Shown here: piece after piece, positions 35,366-47,600 of the stretch | Position numbering within the stretch: position 1 is the first letter of the stretch | Layout: each line of letters opens with the position of its first letter | Source: JADGHX01 sp963837755 | GTDB lineage: Bacteria > Pseudomonadota > Gammaproteobacteria > Steroidobacterales > Steroidobacteraceae | Direction of reading: 5' to 3' | Length of the DNA: 64,000 bases | Assembly: GCA_963837755.1 (NCBI GenBank) | Contig: CAWIOP010000004.1 | Location: 496,001 to 560,000 of the forward strand | Translations under genes and position numbers: made by a program | Notes under the pieces: model-generated | Seen by the model: the letters and a program-made list of their open reading frames with translations, nothing else | What the model was told of the DNA's origin: nothing | Database searches by the model: none

Positions 35366-36499
35366 TCATGGGCGATGCTCGCGCGCCAGATACTCCCGCG
35401 TTTGCATCTGGGCCAGCCGGCTGGTCGTGCGCTGGAACTCGAAGGTGAGGCGGTCGCCGTTGTAGAGGGCGTCTGGCGCGGCGGCGGCTGAGATGATGAG
35501 TTTGACGTTGTGGTCGTACAGCTCGTCGACCAGCGCGATGAAGCGGCGCGCCGCGTTTTCGCGAGTGGCCTCGAGCTGAGGGACGTTCGAGACGATCACG
35601 CTTTGGTACTCGCGCGCGATCTCGATGTAGTCGTTCTGGCTGCGCGGGCCTTCGCACAGGGCTTCGAACTCGAACCAGATGACGTTGTCGCTTTCCTTCA
35701 CGACGGGGATCGGGCGGCCTTCGATTTCCACCGTTCCGCCGATGCACGTGCTGCCGTCAGCCAGTTGCGCGAAGAGTGCGTCGAGCCGCGCGCCTGCCTG
35801 CGCATCGCTGGCGTCGAGATAAGTGCCAGCCTGAGTGAGCTGGCGCAGGCGGTAGTCCGTGCCGCCGTCCACGGCGAGCACGCGGGTGTGCTGTTCCAGA
35901 AGCTTGATCGCGGGCTGGAAGCGCTGCCGTTGCAGGCCGTCCTTGTAGAGGTCTTTCGGCGGCACATTGGATGTGGCCACCAGCGCCACGCCGCGGCGGA
36001 ACAGCCCTTCCATCAGCGTGCCGAGGATCATCGCGTCCGCGATGTCGGAGACGAAGAGCTCGTCGAAGCACAGCACGCGCGTTTCCTGCGCGATGTTCTC
36101 GGCCACTTGCTCCAGCGGAGCTTCACGGTTGCCGAGCTGCTTGAGCTGCGCGTGAACGTCGTGCATGAAGCGGTGGAAGTGGCGGCGCCGCTTCGCTTCG
36201 AACGGCAGGCTGTGGAAGAACAGGTCCATCAGCCACGTCTTGCCGCGGCCGACGCCGCCCCACAGGTACAGGCCCTTCTCCACCGTGGGCGAGTCGCGCT
36301 TGCCGAGCTTCGCGAGCAGGCGGCGGGCGCCCGATGCGGGCGCGCCGTTGGCGCGAATCAGCCGCTGCCGCAGCTCATCGAGCGCTTCCACGGCGGCTTG
36401 CTGTGCAGGGTCCGCGCGGAAGCCGCGTTCCTTCAGCTGCTGGCGATAGCATTCTTTGAGATCTGGCCCAAGGTGAGGGCCGGCACCGGTCTGCGTCAC
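35366..36499 (-). CDS. zapE: Cell division ATPase ZapE (AFG1-like)
   Basis: An AAA-type ATPase of the AFG1/ZapE family, about 377 aa. Walker A GGVGRGKTWLMDLFF (near residue 85) and Walker B VLCFDELFVSDIAD are clear, with the sensor stretch LVATSNVPPKDLYKDGLQR and a C-terminal TRENAARRFIALVDELYD. ZapE binds FtsZ at the division site in E. coli. The start is taken at GTG 36499, directly after the upstream stop; the frame is open to 36562 inside the preceding gene. It is the last gene of the catabolic operon by position only, with no functional link apparent. Confidence 0.92.
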   Translation of the reverse strand: MTQTGAGPHLGPDLKECYRQQLKERGFRADPAQQAAVEALDELRQRLIRANGAPASGARRLLAKLGKRDSPTVEKGLYLWGGVGRGKTWLMDLFFHSLPFEAKRRRHFHRFMHDVHAQLKQLGNREAPLEQVAENIAQETRVLCFDELFVSDIADAMILGTLMEGLFRRGVALVATSNVPPKDLYKDGLQRQRFQPAIKLLEQHTRVLAVDGGTDYRLRQLTQAGTYLDASDAQAGARLDALFAQLADGSTCIGGTVEIEGRPIPVVKESDNVIWFEFEALCEGPRSQNDYIEIAREYQSVIVSNVPQLEATRENAARRFIALVDELYDHNVKLIISAAAAPDALYNGDRLTFEFQRTTSRLAQMQTREYLAREHRP

Positions 36500-36500
36500 G

Positions 36501-38460
<1,960 letters not shown>

Positions 38461-38487
38461 GTGGCTAGATTACCCCACGCCTCGCGC

Positions 38488-40088
38488 TCACAACGACTGG
38501 TAGTTCGGCCCCGACCCGCCTTCCGGCGTGGTCCAGTTGATGATGGCGTACGGGTCTTTGACGTCGCAGGCCTTGCAGTGCACGCAGTTTGCCGCGTTGA
38601 TCTGCAGGCGCTTGCCGCCGGCGCCGTCGTCCACCATCTCGTACACGTTGGCGGGGCAGAAGTTCTGGCAGGGGTTGCCGAACTCCTTAGCGCAGCGGTC
38701 GGCGCAGATGATGGTGTCGCGCACTTTCAGATGCACCGGCTGGCTCTCGTCGTGACTCGTGGAAGCGAGGAACACCGAGGCGAGGCGATCGCGCGGCGGA
38801 GCGTGCGCTCGCCCCAGCCGCGGTCGGGAGATGTGTAGTCTCCGAGCATCTTCAGGCGCTGGTAGTCCGCGGGCTCGTTCTTGAGCGTCCACGGCGTGCG
38901 GCCCCCTGTAACGACTTCGAGCGCCGAGTTCGCAAGCCCGAACCACATGCCGCGCTTGAAGCCTGGCTTGAAGTTGCGCACGCCGCGCAGTTCCTGGCCG
39001 CCCGGTGACGCGCGCCAGCGCGCATCGAACCCGACCGGCGAGCCGTTCTCCGCCAGGTGCTCTGCCGCCAGCATTCCCGAGCGAATGGCCTGGTGCACGC
39101 CTTTGATCTTCGGCACGTTCACGCCGCCGCCGGTGTCGCCGATGAGCAGGGCGCCCGGCATTTCCAGCTTCGGAATGGACTGCCAGCCGCCCGCCGCGAT
39201 GGTGCGCGCGCCGGCCGCAACGACTTCGCCGCCTTCGAGCAGCGGCTTGATCTGAGGGTGATGCTTGAACTGCTGGAACGCCTCGAAGGGCTTCAGGCGC
39301 GGGTCTTCGTAGTCCAGCCCGACGACGAAGCCGACATACACGCGGTCGTTGCCGAGGTGATAGATGAAGCTGCCGCCATACGTGCGTGTGTCGAGCGGCC
39401 AGCCCAGCGTGTGCTGGATGAGCCCGGGCTCGACGCGCCCGGCAGGCAACTGCCACAGCTCTTTCAACCCGAGGCCGTAGGACTGCGGGCACGAATCGGC
39501 ATCGAGCCTGAACTGGCGAATGAGCTGCTTTGCGATGCTGCCGCGTGCGCCTTCCGCGATGATGGTGGTGCTCGCGCGCACTCGAGGCCCGGGCGCGTAG
39601 TTCGGCCCCGGCGCGCCGTTCTTTTCCAGACCCATGTCACCGAGCTGCACGCCGGCGACGGCGCCGTCGTCCATATAAAGCGGCTCGGCCGCGGCGAAGC
39701 CTGCGAACACATCGACACCGAGGCCTTCCGCTTTCTGCGCGAGCCACGGCGTGAGAAGGCCAAGCGAGATGATGAAGTTGCCCGTGTTGTGAAGCTGCGG
39801 TGGCAACGGCAGGCGCATGCTGCCTGTGCGCGTGAGCAGCCGCAGCTCGTCACGCTTTGCCGGCACGCAGATGCCGGACGGCGCCTTGCGCCACTCCGGC
39901 AGCAACGCGTCGAGCGGCCCCGGCTCAATGACCGCGCCGGAGAGCGAGTGTGCGCCGATTGCCGAGCCCTTCTCGAGAATGCAGATGTTGAGATCGGGCT
40001 TGAGCTGCTTCAGGCGGATGGCGCACGACAGGCCCGCGGGACCCGCGCCCACGATGGCCACGTCGTACTCCATCACGTCTCGCGTCAT
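38488..40088 (-). CDS. Electron-transfer flavoprotein-ubiquinone oxidoreductase (one frameshift)
   Basis: Transfers electrons from ETF, reduced by acyl-CoA dehydrogenases, to ubiquinone at the inner membrane. The FAD site VAIVGAGPAGLSCAIRLKQ is at the N terminus; GALLIGDTGGGVNVPKIKG lies in the middle; the C-terminal 4Fe-4S domain contains CADRCAKEFGNPCQNFCPA and CVHCKACDVKDP. One frame change near 38795, in the GC-alternating tract CTCCGCCGCGCG, joins the two parts; total length about 533 aa matches the family. The ATG at 40088 is used; another ATG five codons later is possible. It sits in a tight operon of branched-chain acyl-CoA genes. Confidence 0.93.
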
Positions 40089-40119
40089 GGCGTGCCGCCA
40101 GGGTTCAACATGGGTTGTT

Positions 40120-40887
40120 TCACTTGGGCTGCATGCGGATGGCGCCATCCAGCCGGATGGTCTCGCCGTTCAGCATGGGGTTCTCGAAGATGGCGGCCAC
40201 GAGCTGCGCGAACTCCTCAGGCTTGCCGAGGCGCGAGGGGAACGGCACCTGCTTGCCGAGCGACTCCTGAATTTCAGGCGACATCGAGCTCATCATGGGT
40301 GTGCGGAAGATGCCGGGCGCAATCGACATGCAGCGAATGCCGAACTGCGCCAGCTCGCGCGCGATGGGCAGCGTCATGCCCATGACGCCCGCCTTCGTCG
40401 CCGAATACGCGGCCTGGCCGATCTGCCCTTCGAATGCTGCGACGGAAGACGTGTGAACGATGAGGCCGCGCTCGCCGTCCGCATTTGGCGTGTTCGCCTG
40501 CATGATGGCTGCGGCCGCCTTGTCGCAGAGGAACGTGCCGATGAGGTTGATGTGGATCACCTTGGTGAAGAAGTCGCCCGCCATCGGCCCGCTCTTGCCG
40601 AGCATGCGGCCGGCGCCAACGACGCCCGCGCAGTTCACCAGCAGGTTGATGCTGCCGAGGCGCTGGCGCGCCGTTTCCATGGCGGCGACCACTTCCGCTT
40701 CGGAAGTGACGTCGCATTTGATGAAGCTGGCGGAAGCGCCCAGCTCCGCCGCGGCTGCCTGGCCGGGGCCTTCCTGCACATCCAGCATGGCCACGCGACC
40801 GCCGTTTGCGACGATATGGCGTGCGACCGCGTTGCCGAGCCCCGATGCGCCGCCTGTGACGACGGCACGCGCTTCCGTGATCTTCAT
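40120..40887 (-). CDS. Short-chain dehydrogenase, 3-hydroxyacyl-CoA dehydrogenase type II-like
   Basis: A 255-aa Rossmann-fold oxidoreductase: TGGASGLG nucleotide motif, NCAG, catalytic Ser in HTSSVAA and YSATK. The C-terminal end (RLGKPEEFAQLVAAIFENPMLNGETIRLDGAIRMQPK) is characteristic of the HSD17B10-like 3-hydroxyacyl-CoA dehydrogenases that act in isoleucine and fatty acid degradation on 2-methyl-3-hydroxybutyryl-CoA. The ATG follows TGAGGT. It is 24 bases downstream of the carboxylase and 31 upstream of ETF-QO. The assignment to this subfamily is from sequence; the in vivo substrate is inferred. Confidence 0.9.
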   Translation of the reverse strand: MKITEARAVVTGGASGLGNAVARHIVANGGRVAMLDVQEGPGQAAAAELGASASFIKCDVTSEAEVVAAMETARQRLGSINLLVNCAGVVGAGRMLGKSGPMAGDFFTKVIHINLIGTFLCDKAAAAIMQANTPNADGERGLIVHTSSVAAFEGQIGQAAYSATKAGVMGMTLPIARELAQFGIRCMSIAPGIFRTPMMSSMSPEIQESLGKQVPFPSRLGKPEEFAQLVAAIFENPMLNGETIRLDGAIRMQPK

Positions 40888-40911
40888 GGTGACCTCACAT
40901 TCGGCCGCAAG

Positions 40912-42522
40912 TTACATACGGAAGATGCCGTAGCGCTCGTCGGCCGGAGCAGGCCCATGCGCTGCGGTGTGCAGGGCGTGACCGAGCACGCGCCGGGTAT
41001 CGAGCGGGTCGATGATGCCGTCGTCCCACAGCCGCGCGCTGGCGTAGTAGGGGTGGCCCTGCGTTTCATAGGTGTTGCGGATGCCGTCGATGAAGCGCTG
41101 TTGCGCCTCTTCGGGCCAGTCTTCCCCGCGCGCCTGCATGCCGTCGCGCTTCACGGTGGCCAGCACCTGCGCCGCCTGCTCGCCACCCATGACCGAGATG
41201 CGCGCGTTCGGCCACGTCCACAGGAAGCGCGCGCCATAGGCACGGCCGCACATGGCGTAATTCCCCGCGCCGAACGAGCCACCGATGATCACGGTGAGCT
41301 TGGGCACTGTGGAGCACGCCACGGCCGTCACCATCTTGGCGCCGTCTTTCGCGATGCCGGCGTTCTCGTATTTTCGGCCGACCATGAAGCCCGTGATGTT
41401 CTGCAGGAACAGCAGCGGGATGCGCCGGCGGTTGCCGAGCTGAACGAAGTGCGCGCCTTTGAGCGCGGACTCCGAGAACAGGATGCCGTTGTTCGCGACG
41501 ATGCCGACGGGGCAGCCCCAGATGCGCGCGAAGCCGCACACGAGCGTGGTGCCGTAGTTCGCCTTGAACTCGTGGAACTCCGACGCGTCGACGAGGCGGC
41601 CGATGATCTCGCGCACGTCGTACGGCTGGCGCGTGTCTTCGGGCAGGATGCCGTATAGCTCGTTGGCATCCAGCAAGGGTTCTTTCGGCGTGTCGCACGC
41701 GAGCCAGGCTGGGCCGCGCGCCGGCAGGCTTGCGAAGATGGAGCGCGCCATGGCGAGCGCGTGCGCGTCGTTCTCGGCCAGGTGGTCGGCCACGCCAGAC
41801 GTGCGCGCGTGCACTTCACCGCCGCCGAGAGACTCTGCATCCACCACTTCACCGGTGGCGGCTTTCACGAGCGGTGGGCCGCCGAGAAAGATGGTGCCCT
41901 GGTTGCGCACGATGATGGTCTCGTCTGACATCGCAGGCACGTATGCGCCACCGGCCGTGCAGCTGCCCATGACGACAGCCACTTGCGGGATGGCGCGCGC
42001 GGACATCTGGGCCTGGTTGTAGAAGATGCGACCGAAGTGCTCTTTATCCGGGAACACCTCGTCCTGCAGCGGCAGGAAGGCGCCGCCGGAGTCCACGAGA
42101 TAGACGCAGGGCAGGGCGTGCTCCAGCGCCACTTCCTGCGCGCGAAGATGTTTCTTCACGGTGATCGGGAAGTAAGTGCCGCCTTTCACCGTGGCATCGT
42201 TCGCAATGACGAGCGCCTCGCGCCCGTGGATGCGGCCCACGCCGGTGATGAGGCCCGCGGCCGGGGCGCCACCGTCGTACATGCCGTGCGCGGCGAGTGG
42301 CGACAGCTCCAGGAAGGGGCTGCCCGGATCGAGCAGCGACTGCACGCGCTCGCGGGGGAGCAACTTGCCGCGCGAGGCGTGCTTGCGCCGGGCGTCTTCG
42401 CCACCGCCGAGGGCAGCGAGCTCGAGCTGTTTGCGCAGGTCTGCCGCGAGCGCGCTCATGCGCGCGTGGTTCGCGCGGTAGCGATCGCTCGATGAGTCGA
42501 TTTCGGACTGGATGCGCGGCAT
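40912..42522 (-). CDS. mccB: Methylcrotonoyl-CoA carboxylase carboxyltransferase (beta) subunit
   Basis: Carboxyltransferase of biotin-dependent acyl-CoA carboxylases, 536 aa. Motifs: RGKLLPRERVQSLLDPGSPFLELS, AYVPAMSDETIIVRNQGTIF, NGILFSESALKGAHFVQL, and the C-terminal carboxyltransferase half with IIGGSFGAGNYAMCGRAYG and ISVMGGEQAA. These fit the leucine-pathway 3-methylcrotonoyl-CoA enzyme; related geranyl-CoA or acyl-CoA carboxylases are less likely given the neighbours. The start at ATG 42522 clears the thiolase stop by 13 bases; an upstream in-frame start at 42564 would overlap it. The biotin carboxylase alpha subunit is not in the window. Confidence 0.92.
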   Translation of the reverse strand: MPRIQSEIDSSSDRYRANHARMSALAADLRKQLELAALGGGEDARRKHASRGKLLPRERVQSLLDPGSPFLELSPLAAHGMYDGGAPAAGLITGVGRIHGREALVIANDATVKGGTYFPITVKKHLRAQEVALEHALPCVYLVDSGGAFLPLQDEVFPDKEHFGRIFYNQAQMSARAIPQVAVVMGSCTAGGAYVPAMSDETIIVRNQGTIFLGGPPLVKAATGEVVDAESLGGGEVHARTSGVADHLAENDAHALAMARSIFASLPARGPAWLACDTPKEPLLDANELYGILPEDTRQPYDVREIIGRLVDASEFHEFKANYGTTLVCGFARIWGCPVGIVANNGILFSESALKGAHFVQLGNRRRIPLLFLQNITGFMVGRKYENAGIAKDGAKMVTAVACSTVPKLTVIIGGSFGAGNYAMCGRAYGARFLWTWPNARISVMGGEQAAQVLATVKRDGMQARGEDWPEEAQQRFIDGIRNTYETQGHPYYASARLWDDGIIDPLDTRRVLGHALHTAAHGPAPADERYGIFRM

Positions 42523-42535
42523 GGAGACGGCCAGT

Positions 42536-43720
42536 TTACAGCACTCGTTCAATGGCGACGGCAACGGCTTCGCCGCCGCCGATGCACAGCGAGGCGATGC
42601 CTCTTTTCAGGTTCCGGCGCACGAGCGCGTGAGCCAATGTAGTGAGAATTCGCGCGCCGCTTGCGCCAATGGGGTGGCCCAGTGCGCAGGCGCCGCCATT
42701 CACGTTCATGCGGGCGTGGTCGATGTCGACATCTCGCATGGCGGCCATCGTTACGACGGCGAACGCTTCGTTCACTTCGTACAGATCCACATCGCCCGGC
42801 TTCCAGCCCAGCTTCGAAAGTGTCTTCTGGATTGCGCCGACCGGGGCGGTGGTGAACCACTCGGGCTCATGCGCGAAGCTCGCGTAGGCAAGCACGCGCG
42901 CCAGCGGCTTGAGCCCGCGTGCGAGCGCTGTGCTCTCACGCATGACGATGAGCGCAGCGGCGCCGTCGGCGATGGAAGACGAGCTGGCCGCCGTGACCGT
43001 GCCGTCTTTGGCGAAGGCGGGCTTGAGCGAAGGAATCTTCTGGATGTCGCAGGCGAAGGGTGTCTCGTCGCGCGCGACCACCGCTTCGCCCTTGCGGCCC
43101 TTGATGGTCACCGGCGTGATCTCGGCTTCGAAATCTCCAGCCTCCACTGCGCGCAGCGCGCGCCGGACCGACTCTGCGGCGAAAGCATCCTGCTCCGCGC
43201 GGCTGAACGAATATTTGCGCGACGTGGCTTCCGCGAAGGTGCCCATGAGTTGCCCATCGAACGGGCTTTGCAGCCCGTCGTAGAACATGTGGTCGAGCAC
43301 TTCGCCGTGACCCATGCGGTAGCCGCCGCGGGCTTTTGGCAGCAGGTAGGGCGCGTTCGTCATGGATTCGAGGCCGCCGGCGAGCGCGATTTCCACGTCG
43401 CCCGTGCGAATCTGGTCTGCCGCGAGCATGACGGCCTTCAGGCCCGAGCCGCACATCTTGTTGACGGTGGTGGCCGGCACGCCCACCGGCACTCCCGCGC
43501 CGAGAGCGGCCTGGCGCGCGGGCGCCTGGCCCAGGCCGGCCGGCAGCACGCAGCCGAAGAGGGTTTCCTGAACGTCCGCGGGCTTGATGCCGGCGGCGTC
43601 GATGGCGGCCTTCGCCGCCGCGCTGCCGAGCTGCGGCGCCGTGGCCGGCGTCAACACGCCCTGAAACGCTCCGATGGGCGTGCGCTTGGCCGAGACGATG
43701 ACGACGTTGTGGTCGCTCAT
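42536..43720 (-). CDS. Acetyl-CoA C-acetyltransferase (thiolase)
   Basis: A 394-aa thiolase of the acetoacetyl-CoA (biosynthetic/degradative type II) group. The nucleophilic Cys is in NKMCGSGLKAVMLAA, the catalytic His in NVNGGACALGHPIGASGARI and the second Cys in LCIGGGEAVAVAIE. It splits or forms acetoacetyl-CoA, fitting the acetoacetyl-CoA synthetase four genes downstream and isoleucine breakdown (2-methylacetoacetyl-CoA). The ATG at 43720 follows GAGGAAAG; the frame opens four codons earlier. It lies 19 bases after the TetR gene in the same operon. Confidence 0.95.
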   Translation of the reverse strand: MSDHNVVIVSAKRTPIGAFQGVLTPATAPQLGSAAAKAAIDAAGIKPADVQETLFGCVLPAGLGQAPARQAALGAGVPVGVPATTVNKMCGSGLKAVMLAADQIRTGDVEIALAGGLESMTNAPYLLPKARGGYRMGHGEVLDHMFYDGLQSPFDGQLMGTFAEATSRKYSFSRAEQDAFAAESVRRALRAVEAGDFEAEITPVTIKGRKGEAVVARDETPFACDIQKIPSLKPAFAKDGTVTAASSSSIADGAAALIVMRESTALARGLKPLARVLAYASFAHEPEWFTTAPVGAIQKTLSKLGWKPGDVDLYEVNEAFAVVTMAAMRDVDIDHARMNVNGGACALGHPIGASGARILTTLAHALVRRNLKRGIASLCIGGGEAVAVAIERVL

Positions 43721-43739
43721 GGCTTTCCTCAACTGCAGG

Positions 43740-44549
43740 TCAGGTATGGGTGGTGCGCGGCTTCGCCCGTGCTGCGCTCTTGCGGCGTGCGGCCCGGGGG
43801 CGCAGGCCTTCCTCGAAAATGGTGACGAACGAGTCCGCGACCTGCTCGGCCGACATGCCCTGGTTGGCGCGATACCAGTGCGCGATCCAGTTGAGCGCGC
43901 CGGCGAGCGCGAACGCCGTCATCTTCACGTCGCACGGCTGCACGGAGCCGTCTTTCACGCCTTCGCGCAGCAGGCGGCGAATGCCCTGGTCGATTTCCAC
44001 CTTGAGCGCGCGGATATGGCTGCTCATGGACGCCGACAGATCCTGGTGCTCCGCTATGACCATGCACCAGCCGAAATCCGATGCGACGGCCTGCGCGTAT
44101 TGCCTGAGCACGGTGTTCAGCCGCTCACGCGCCGGCGCTTTCGACATCTTCACGGCGCGCAGCGCTGCGCGGATGGGCTCGAGCCCCGTGACGAAGCACT
44201 GGAACAGGAGCTGTTCCTTGTTCGTGACGTAGTAGTAGATGGTGGGCTTGGTGACGTCGAGCGCTTTGGCGATGTCATCGAGCGAAGTGTGGTGATAGCC
44301 GCGCTCGGCGAATGCTCGTGCCGCCACCTGCACGACCGCATCGCGCTTCACGCCGTGATCGCGCAGGCGCTTGCGGCCCCGGCGCCAGGCCGAGGCGCAG
44401 TCCGCGCCGTGGGCGGGGGCGCCGGGCGTCTGCGGGCGCGTGGTCAGCGACGCGCGTAGCGGTGTGCTTGCCGCGGCGCGCGAGGTTGCGCGTGGCGCGG
44501 CTCGAGCAGGCGCCGGCGCGGCACGGGTATTGCGTGCGGTGCGGGTCAT
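43740..44549 (-). CDS. TetR-family transcriptional regulator, first gene of the catabolic operon
   Basis: Typical TetR helix-turn-helix at about residues 85-115 (SLDDIAKALDVTKPTIYYYVTNKEQL) and a helical effector domain to residue 255. An unusually long Ala/Arg/Pro-rich N-terminal extension of about 65 residues precedes the DNA-binding domain, so a later start is possible; none is marked by a ribosome site. It is divergent from icmF and precedes the thiolase by 19 bases. An inverted repeat in the divergent gap is a candidate operator. By position it should repress both the operon and icmF in response to a branched-chain acyl-CoA; that is inference. Confidence 0.88.
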   Translation of the reverse strand: MTRTARNTRAAPAPARAAPRATSRAAASTPLRASLTTRPQTPGAPAHGADCASAWRRGRKRLRDHGVKRDAVVQVAARAFAERGYHHTSLDDIAKALDVTKPTIYYYVTNKEQLLFQCFVTGLEPIRAALRAVKMSKAPARERLNTVLRQYAQAVASDFGWCMVIAEHQDLSASMSSHIRALKVEIDQGIRRLLREGVKDGSVQPCDVKMTAFALAGALNWIAHWYRANQGMSAEQVADSFVTIFEEGLRPRAARRKSAARAKPRTTHT

Positions 44550-44616
44550 GTCCTGAAGGGGGCGAGGGCGGCCGGTGACAGGTCGCGCAATGGTAGCCCA
44601 AATGTTGGCGTAGTAT

Positions 44617-44632
44617 CCTACTGCCTGGTAGG
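44617..44632. promoter_or_regulatory. Inverted repeat, candidate TetR operator
   Basis: CCTACTGCCTGGTAGG has 5-bp arms CCTAC/GTAGG around six bases. It lies in the 135-base divergent gap between the TetR gene and icmF, next to an AT-rich stretch (TAGTAT, TTTAATCAATT) that could form promoters. Position and symmetry suit a TetR site, but the arms are short. Confidence 0.45.
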
Positions 44633-44684
44633 TTTAATCAATTCACCTCATCCCGACCGCGTCGGTTCTCCCGTGAAGGTGCGC

Positions 44685-47600
44685 ATGAACGCCAGATCCG
44701 AAGACGGCGCGGCCCTGCGCCGCCAGCTCGATTCGCCACCCGCCGGCGCTCCGCTTCGGTTCGTGTCCGCGGCGTCGCTGTTCGACGGGCACGATGCCGC
44801 CATCAACATGATCCGGCGGCTGCTGCAGGCGGAAGGAGCCGAAGTCGTGCATCTCGGCCACAACCGCAGCGTTGCGGATATCGTGCGGGCCGCCATTCAG
44901 GAAGATGCCGATGGCATCGCCGTCAGCTCCTACCAGGGCGGCCACAACGAATACTTCGCATACATGGTCGACATGCTCCGGCAGCAGGGCGCGGACCACA
45001 TTCGAATCGTCGTGGGCGGTGGGGGAACCATCGCGCCCCATGAGATCGCGGCGCTGGAAGCGCATGGCGTGGAGAAGATTTACACGCCGGAAGACGGGCG
45101 CCAGATGGGCCTCGTCGGCATGATCCAGGATGTCATCCAGCGTGTGCGCCGCGTGCCGCGCCCGGCGTACGGGCTCGGGCCCCTCAACGCGAAAGATCAC
45201 GGGCATCTTGCGCGAACCATCTCCGTGCTCGAAGGCGCGGCGGGCTGCGACGCCACGGTGGAGCAGATCCGGCGCGCGGTCGCGCGGTCGCGCAGTTCCG
45301 CGCCGGTCATTGGTGTCACCGGCACGGGTGGCGCGGGCAAGTCGAGCCTCAACGACGAGTTGCTGAGCCGCTTCGTGCGCCACTTCCCCGACAAGCAGAT
45401 CGCCGTGGTGGCCATGGACCCAACCCGCCGCCGTTCGGGCGGCGCGCTGCTCGGCGACCGCATCCGCATGAACAGCCTGTCGTCGCAGTCCATCTTCATG
45501 CGCTCGCTGGCCACGCGCCGCCAGCACATGGCCACCTCCGCGGTGCTGAAAGATGTCATCGGGCTCTACAAGCTCGCGGGTTTCGATCTCATCGTGGTGG
45601 AGACGGCCGGCATCGGGCAGTCGGATACCGAAATCGTCGATCTGGTGGATCTGTCGCTTTACGTGATGACCAGCGAGTACGGCGCGGCAAGCCAGCTCGA
45701 GAAGATCGACATGCTCGACTTCGCGGACATGATCGTGCTCAACAAGAGCGAGAAGCGCGGCTCCGCCGATTCCTTGCGTGACGTGCGCAAGCAGTGGCGC
45801 CGGAACCATTCGGAGCGCGCGGCCGTGCCCGACGCCGAAGTGCCCGTGTTCCCCACCATCGCCAGTCGTTTCAACGACCCGGGCGTGAATCGCCTGTTCG
45901 CGGCGCTTTGCGCATCAGATCCAGTGAAATGGCCATTGGATGATCCCGGCCCCACTGAGCTCACCGCGCGCGAGCCGCTCATTCCCGGTGCGCGCGTGCG
46001 CTACCTGGCCGAGATTGCGCAGGGTGGGCGCGATGTGAAAGCACGCATCGAGCAGCAGGCACGGGCGGCGAGTCGTGCGTTTGGCTTGTATCAGTCGCTG
46101 GTCGCGCTCGCCGATGCATCGCTGCCGCAGCCGCTCGATCGTTATGCAGATGCTTCGCTGGCGGACGCTGGCGCCGACGGCACGCTCCGCACACTTCGAA
46201 GCGCCTACAACAAAGCGCTTGATGAGGTCGGGGCAGAGGGTGTCACCGAGCTGAAGCGCTGGCCCGCGCGCGCCGAAGCGGCCACGGCAGCCAGCTACTC
46301 CTACACAGTGCGAGATCGCGTCGTAACGGGCGAGAACTACACGGAGAGCCTCAGTCGTCAGCCCATTCCGAAGCTGGCGGTGCCGAAGTTCAGCGACTGG
46401 GGCGAGATTCTCCGCTTCGTGCTCTCGGAGAATCTTCCCGGGGCTTATCCCTACACGGGTGGCGTGTATCCCTATCGTCGCGAGGAAGAAGACCCCACGC
46501 GCATGTTCGCAGGCGAGGGCGCTCCAGAGCGCACCAACCGCCGCTTTCACTATCTCGCGGGCGGCCACGGGGCTGCGCGCCTGTCCACGGCGTTCGACTC
46601 CACTACGCTCTACGGTGAAGATCCGGACACCCGCCCTGACATCTACGGCCGCACCGGCAACTCGGGCGTCTCCATCGCCACGCTCGACGACATGAAGAAG
46701 CTCTATTCGGGCTTCGACCTGTGCAACCCGTCTACTTCCGTGTCGATGACGATTAATGGCCCCGCGCCCATGATTCTCGCGATGTTCATGAACACCGCGG
46801 TCGACCAGCGCGTGGAGCGCTATCTGAAAACCGGGGGCCACTGGGCCGAGGCGCAGGCGAGAATCGGCGCAATCCATCGCGCTGCGCAGGAGCGCGGCCT
46901 CGCGCCGCCTGGCTACGTGGGCGAATTGCCGGCAGGTCACGATGGCTCGGGGCTTGCGCTTCTGGGCGTCACGGGCGATGAGCTGCTGCCGCGTGAAGTG
47001 TACGAACGCATCCGCGCCGAGGCGCTGCAGGCCGTGCGCGGCACGGTGCAGGCCGACATCCTGAAAGAAGACCAGGCCCAGAACACCTGCATCTTCTCCA
47101 CCGAGTTCGCGCTGCGAATGATGGGCGACGTGCAGCAGTTCTTCATCGATCGCAAGGTGCGCAACTTCTACTCGGTGTCGATCTCCGGCTACCACATCGC
47201 CGAAGCGGGCGCGAACCCCGTCTCGCAGCTCGCGTTCACGCTGGCGAATGGCTTCACCATCGTGGAGTACTACCTCGCGCGCGGCATGAAGATCGACGAC
47301 TTCGCGCCGAACCTTTCGTTCTTTTTCTCCAACGGCATGGATCCTGAATATGCCGTCATCGGCCGCGTTGCCCGCCGCATCTGGGCCCGCGCCATGCGCG
47401 AGCGTTACGGCGCCGGCGCGCGCAGCCAGATGCTCAAGTATCACATACAGACTTCAGGGCGCAGCCTGCACGCGCGCGAGATCTCGTTCAACGACATCCG
47501 CACTACGCTGCAGGCTCTCTATGCGCTCTTCGACAACTGCAACAGCCTGCACACCAATGCCTACGATGAAGCGCTCACCACGCCAACGGAGGAGAGCGTG

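Noticed and set aside
44550..44684. Cobalamin riboswitch before icmF
   Set aside because: The leader is too short and lacks a B12-box-like sequence.
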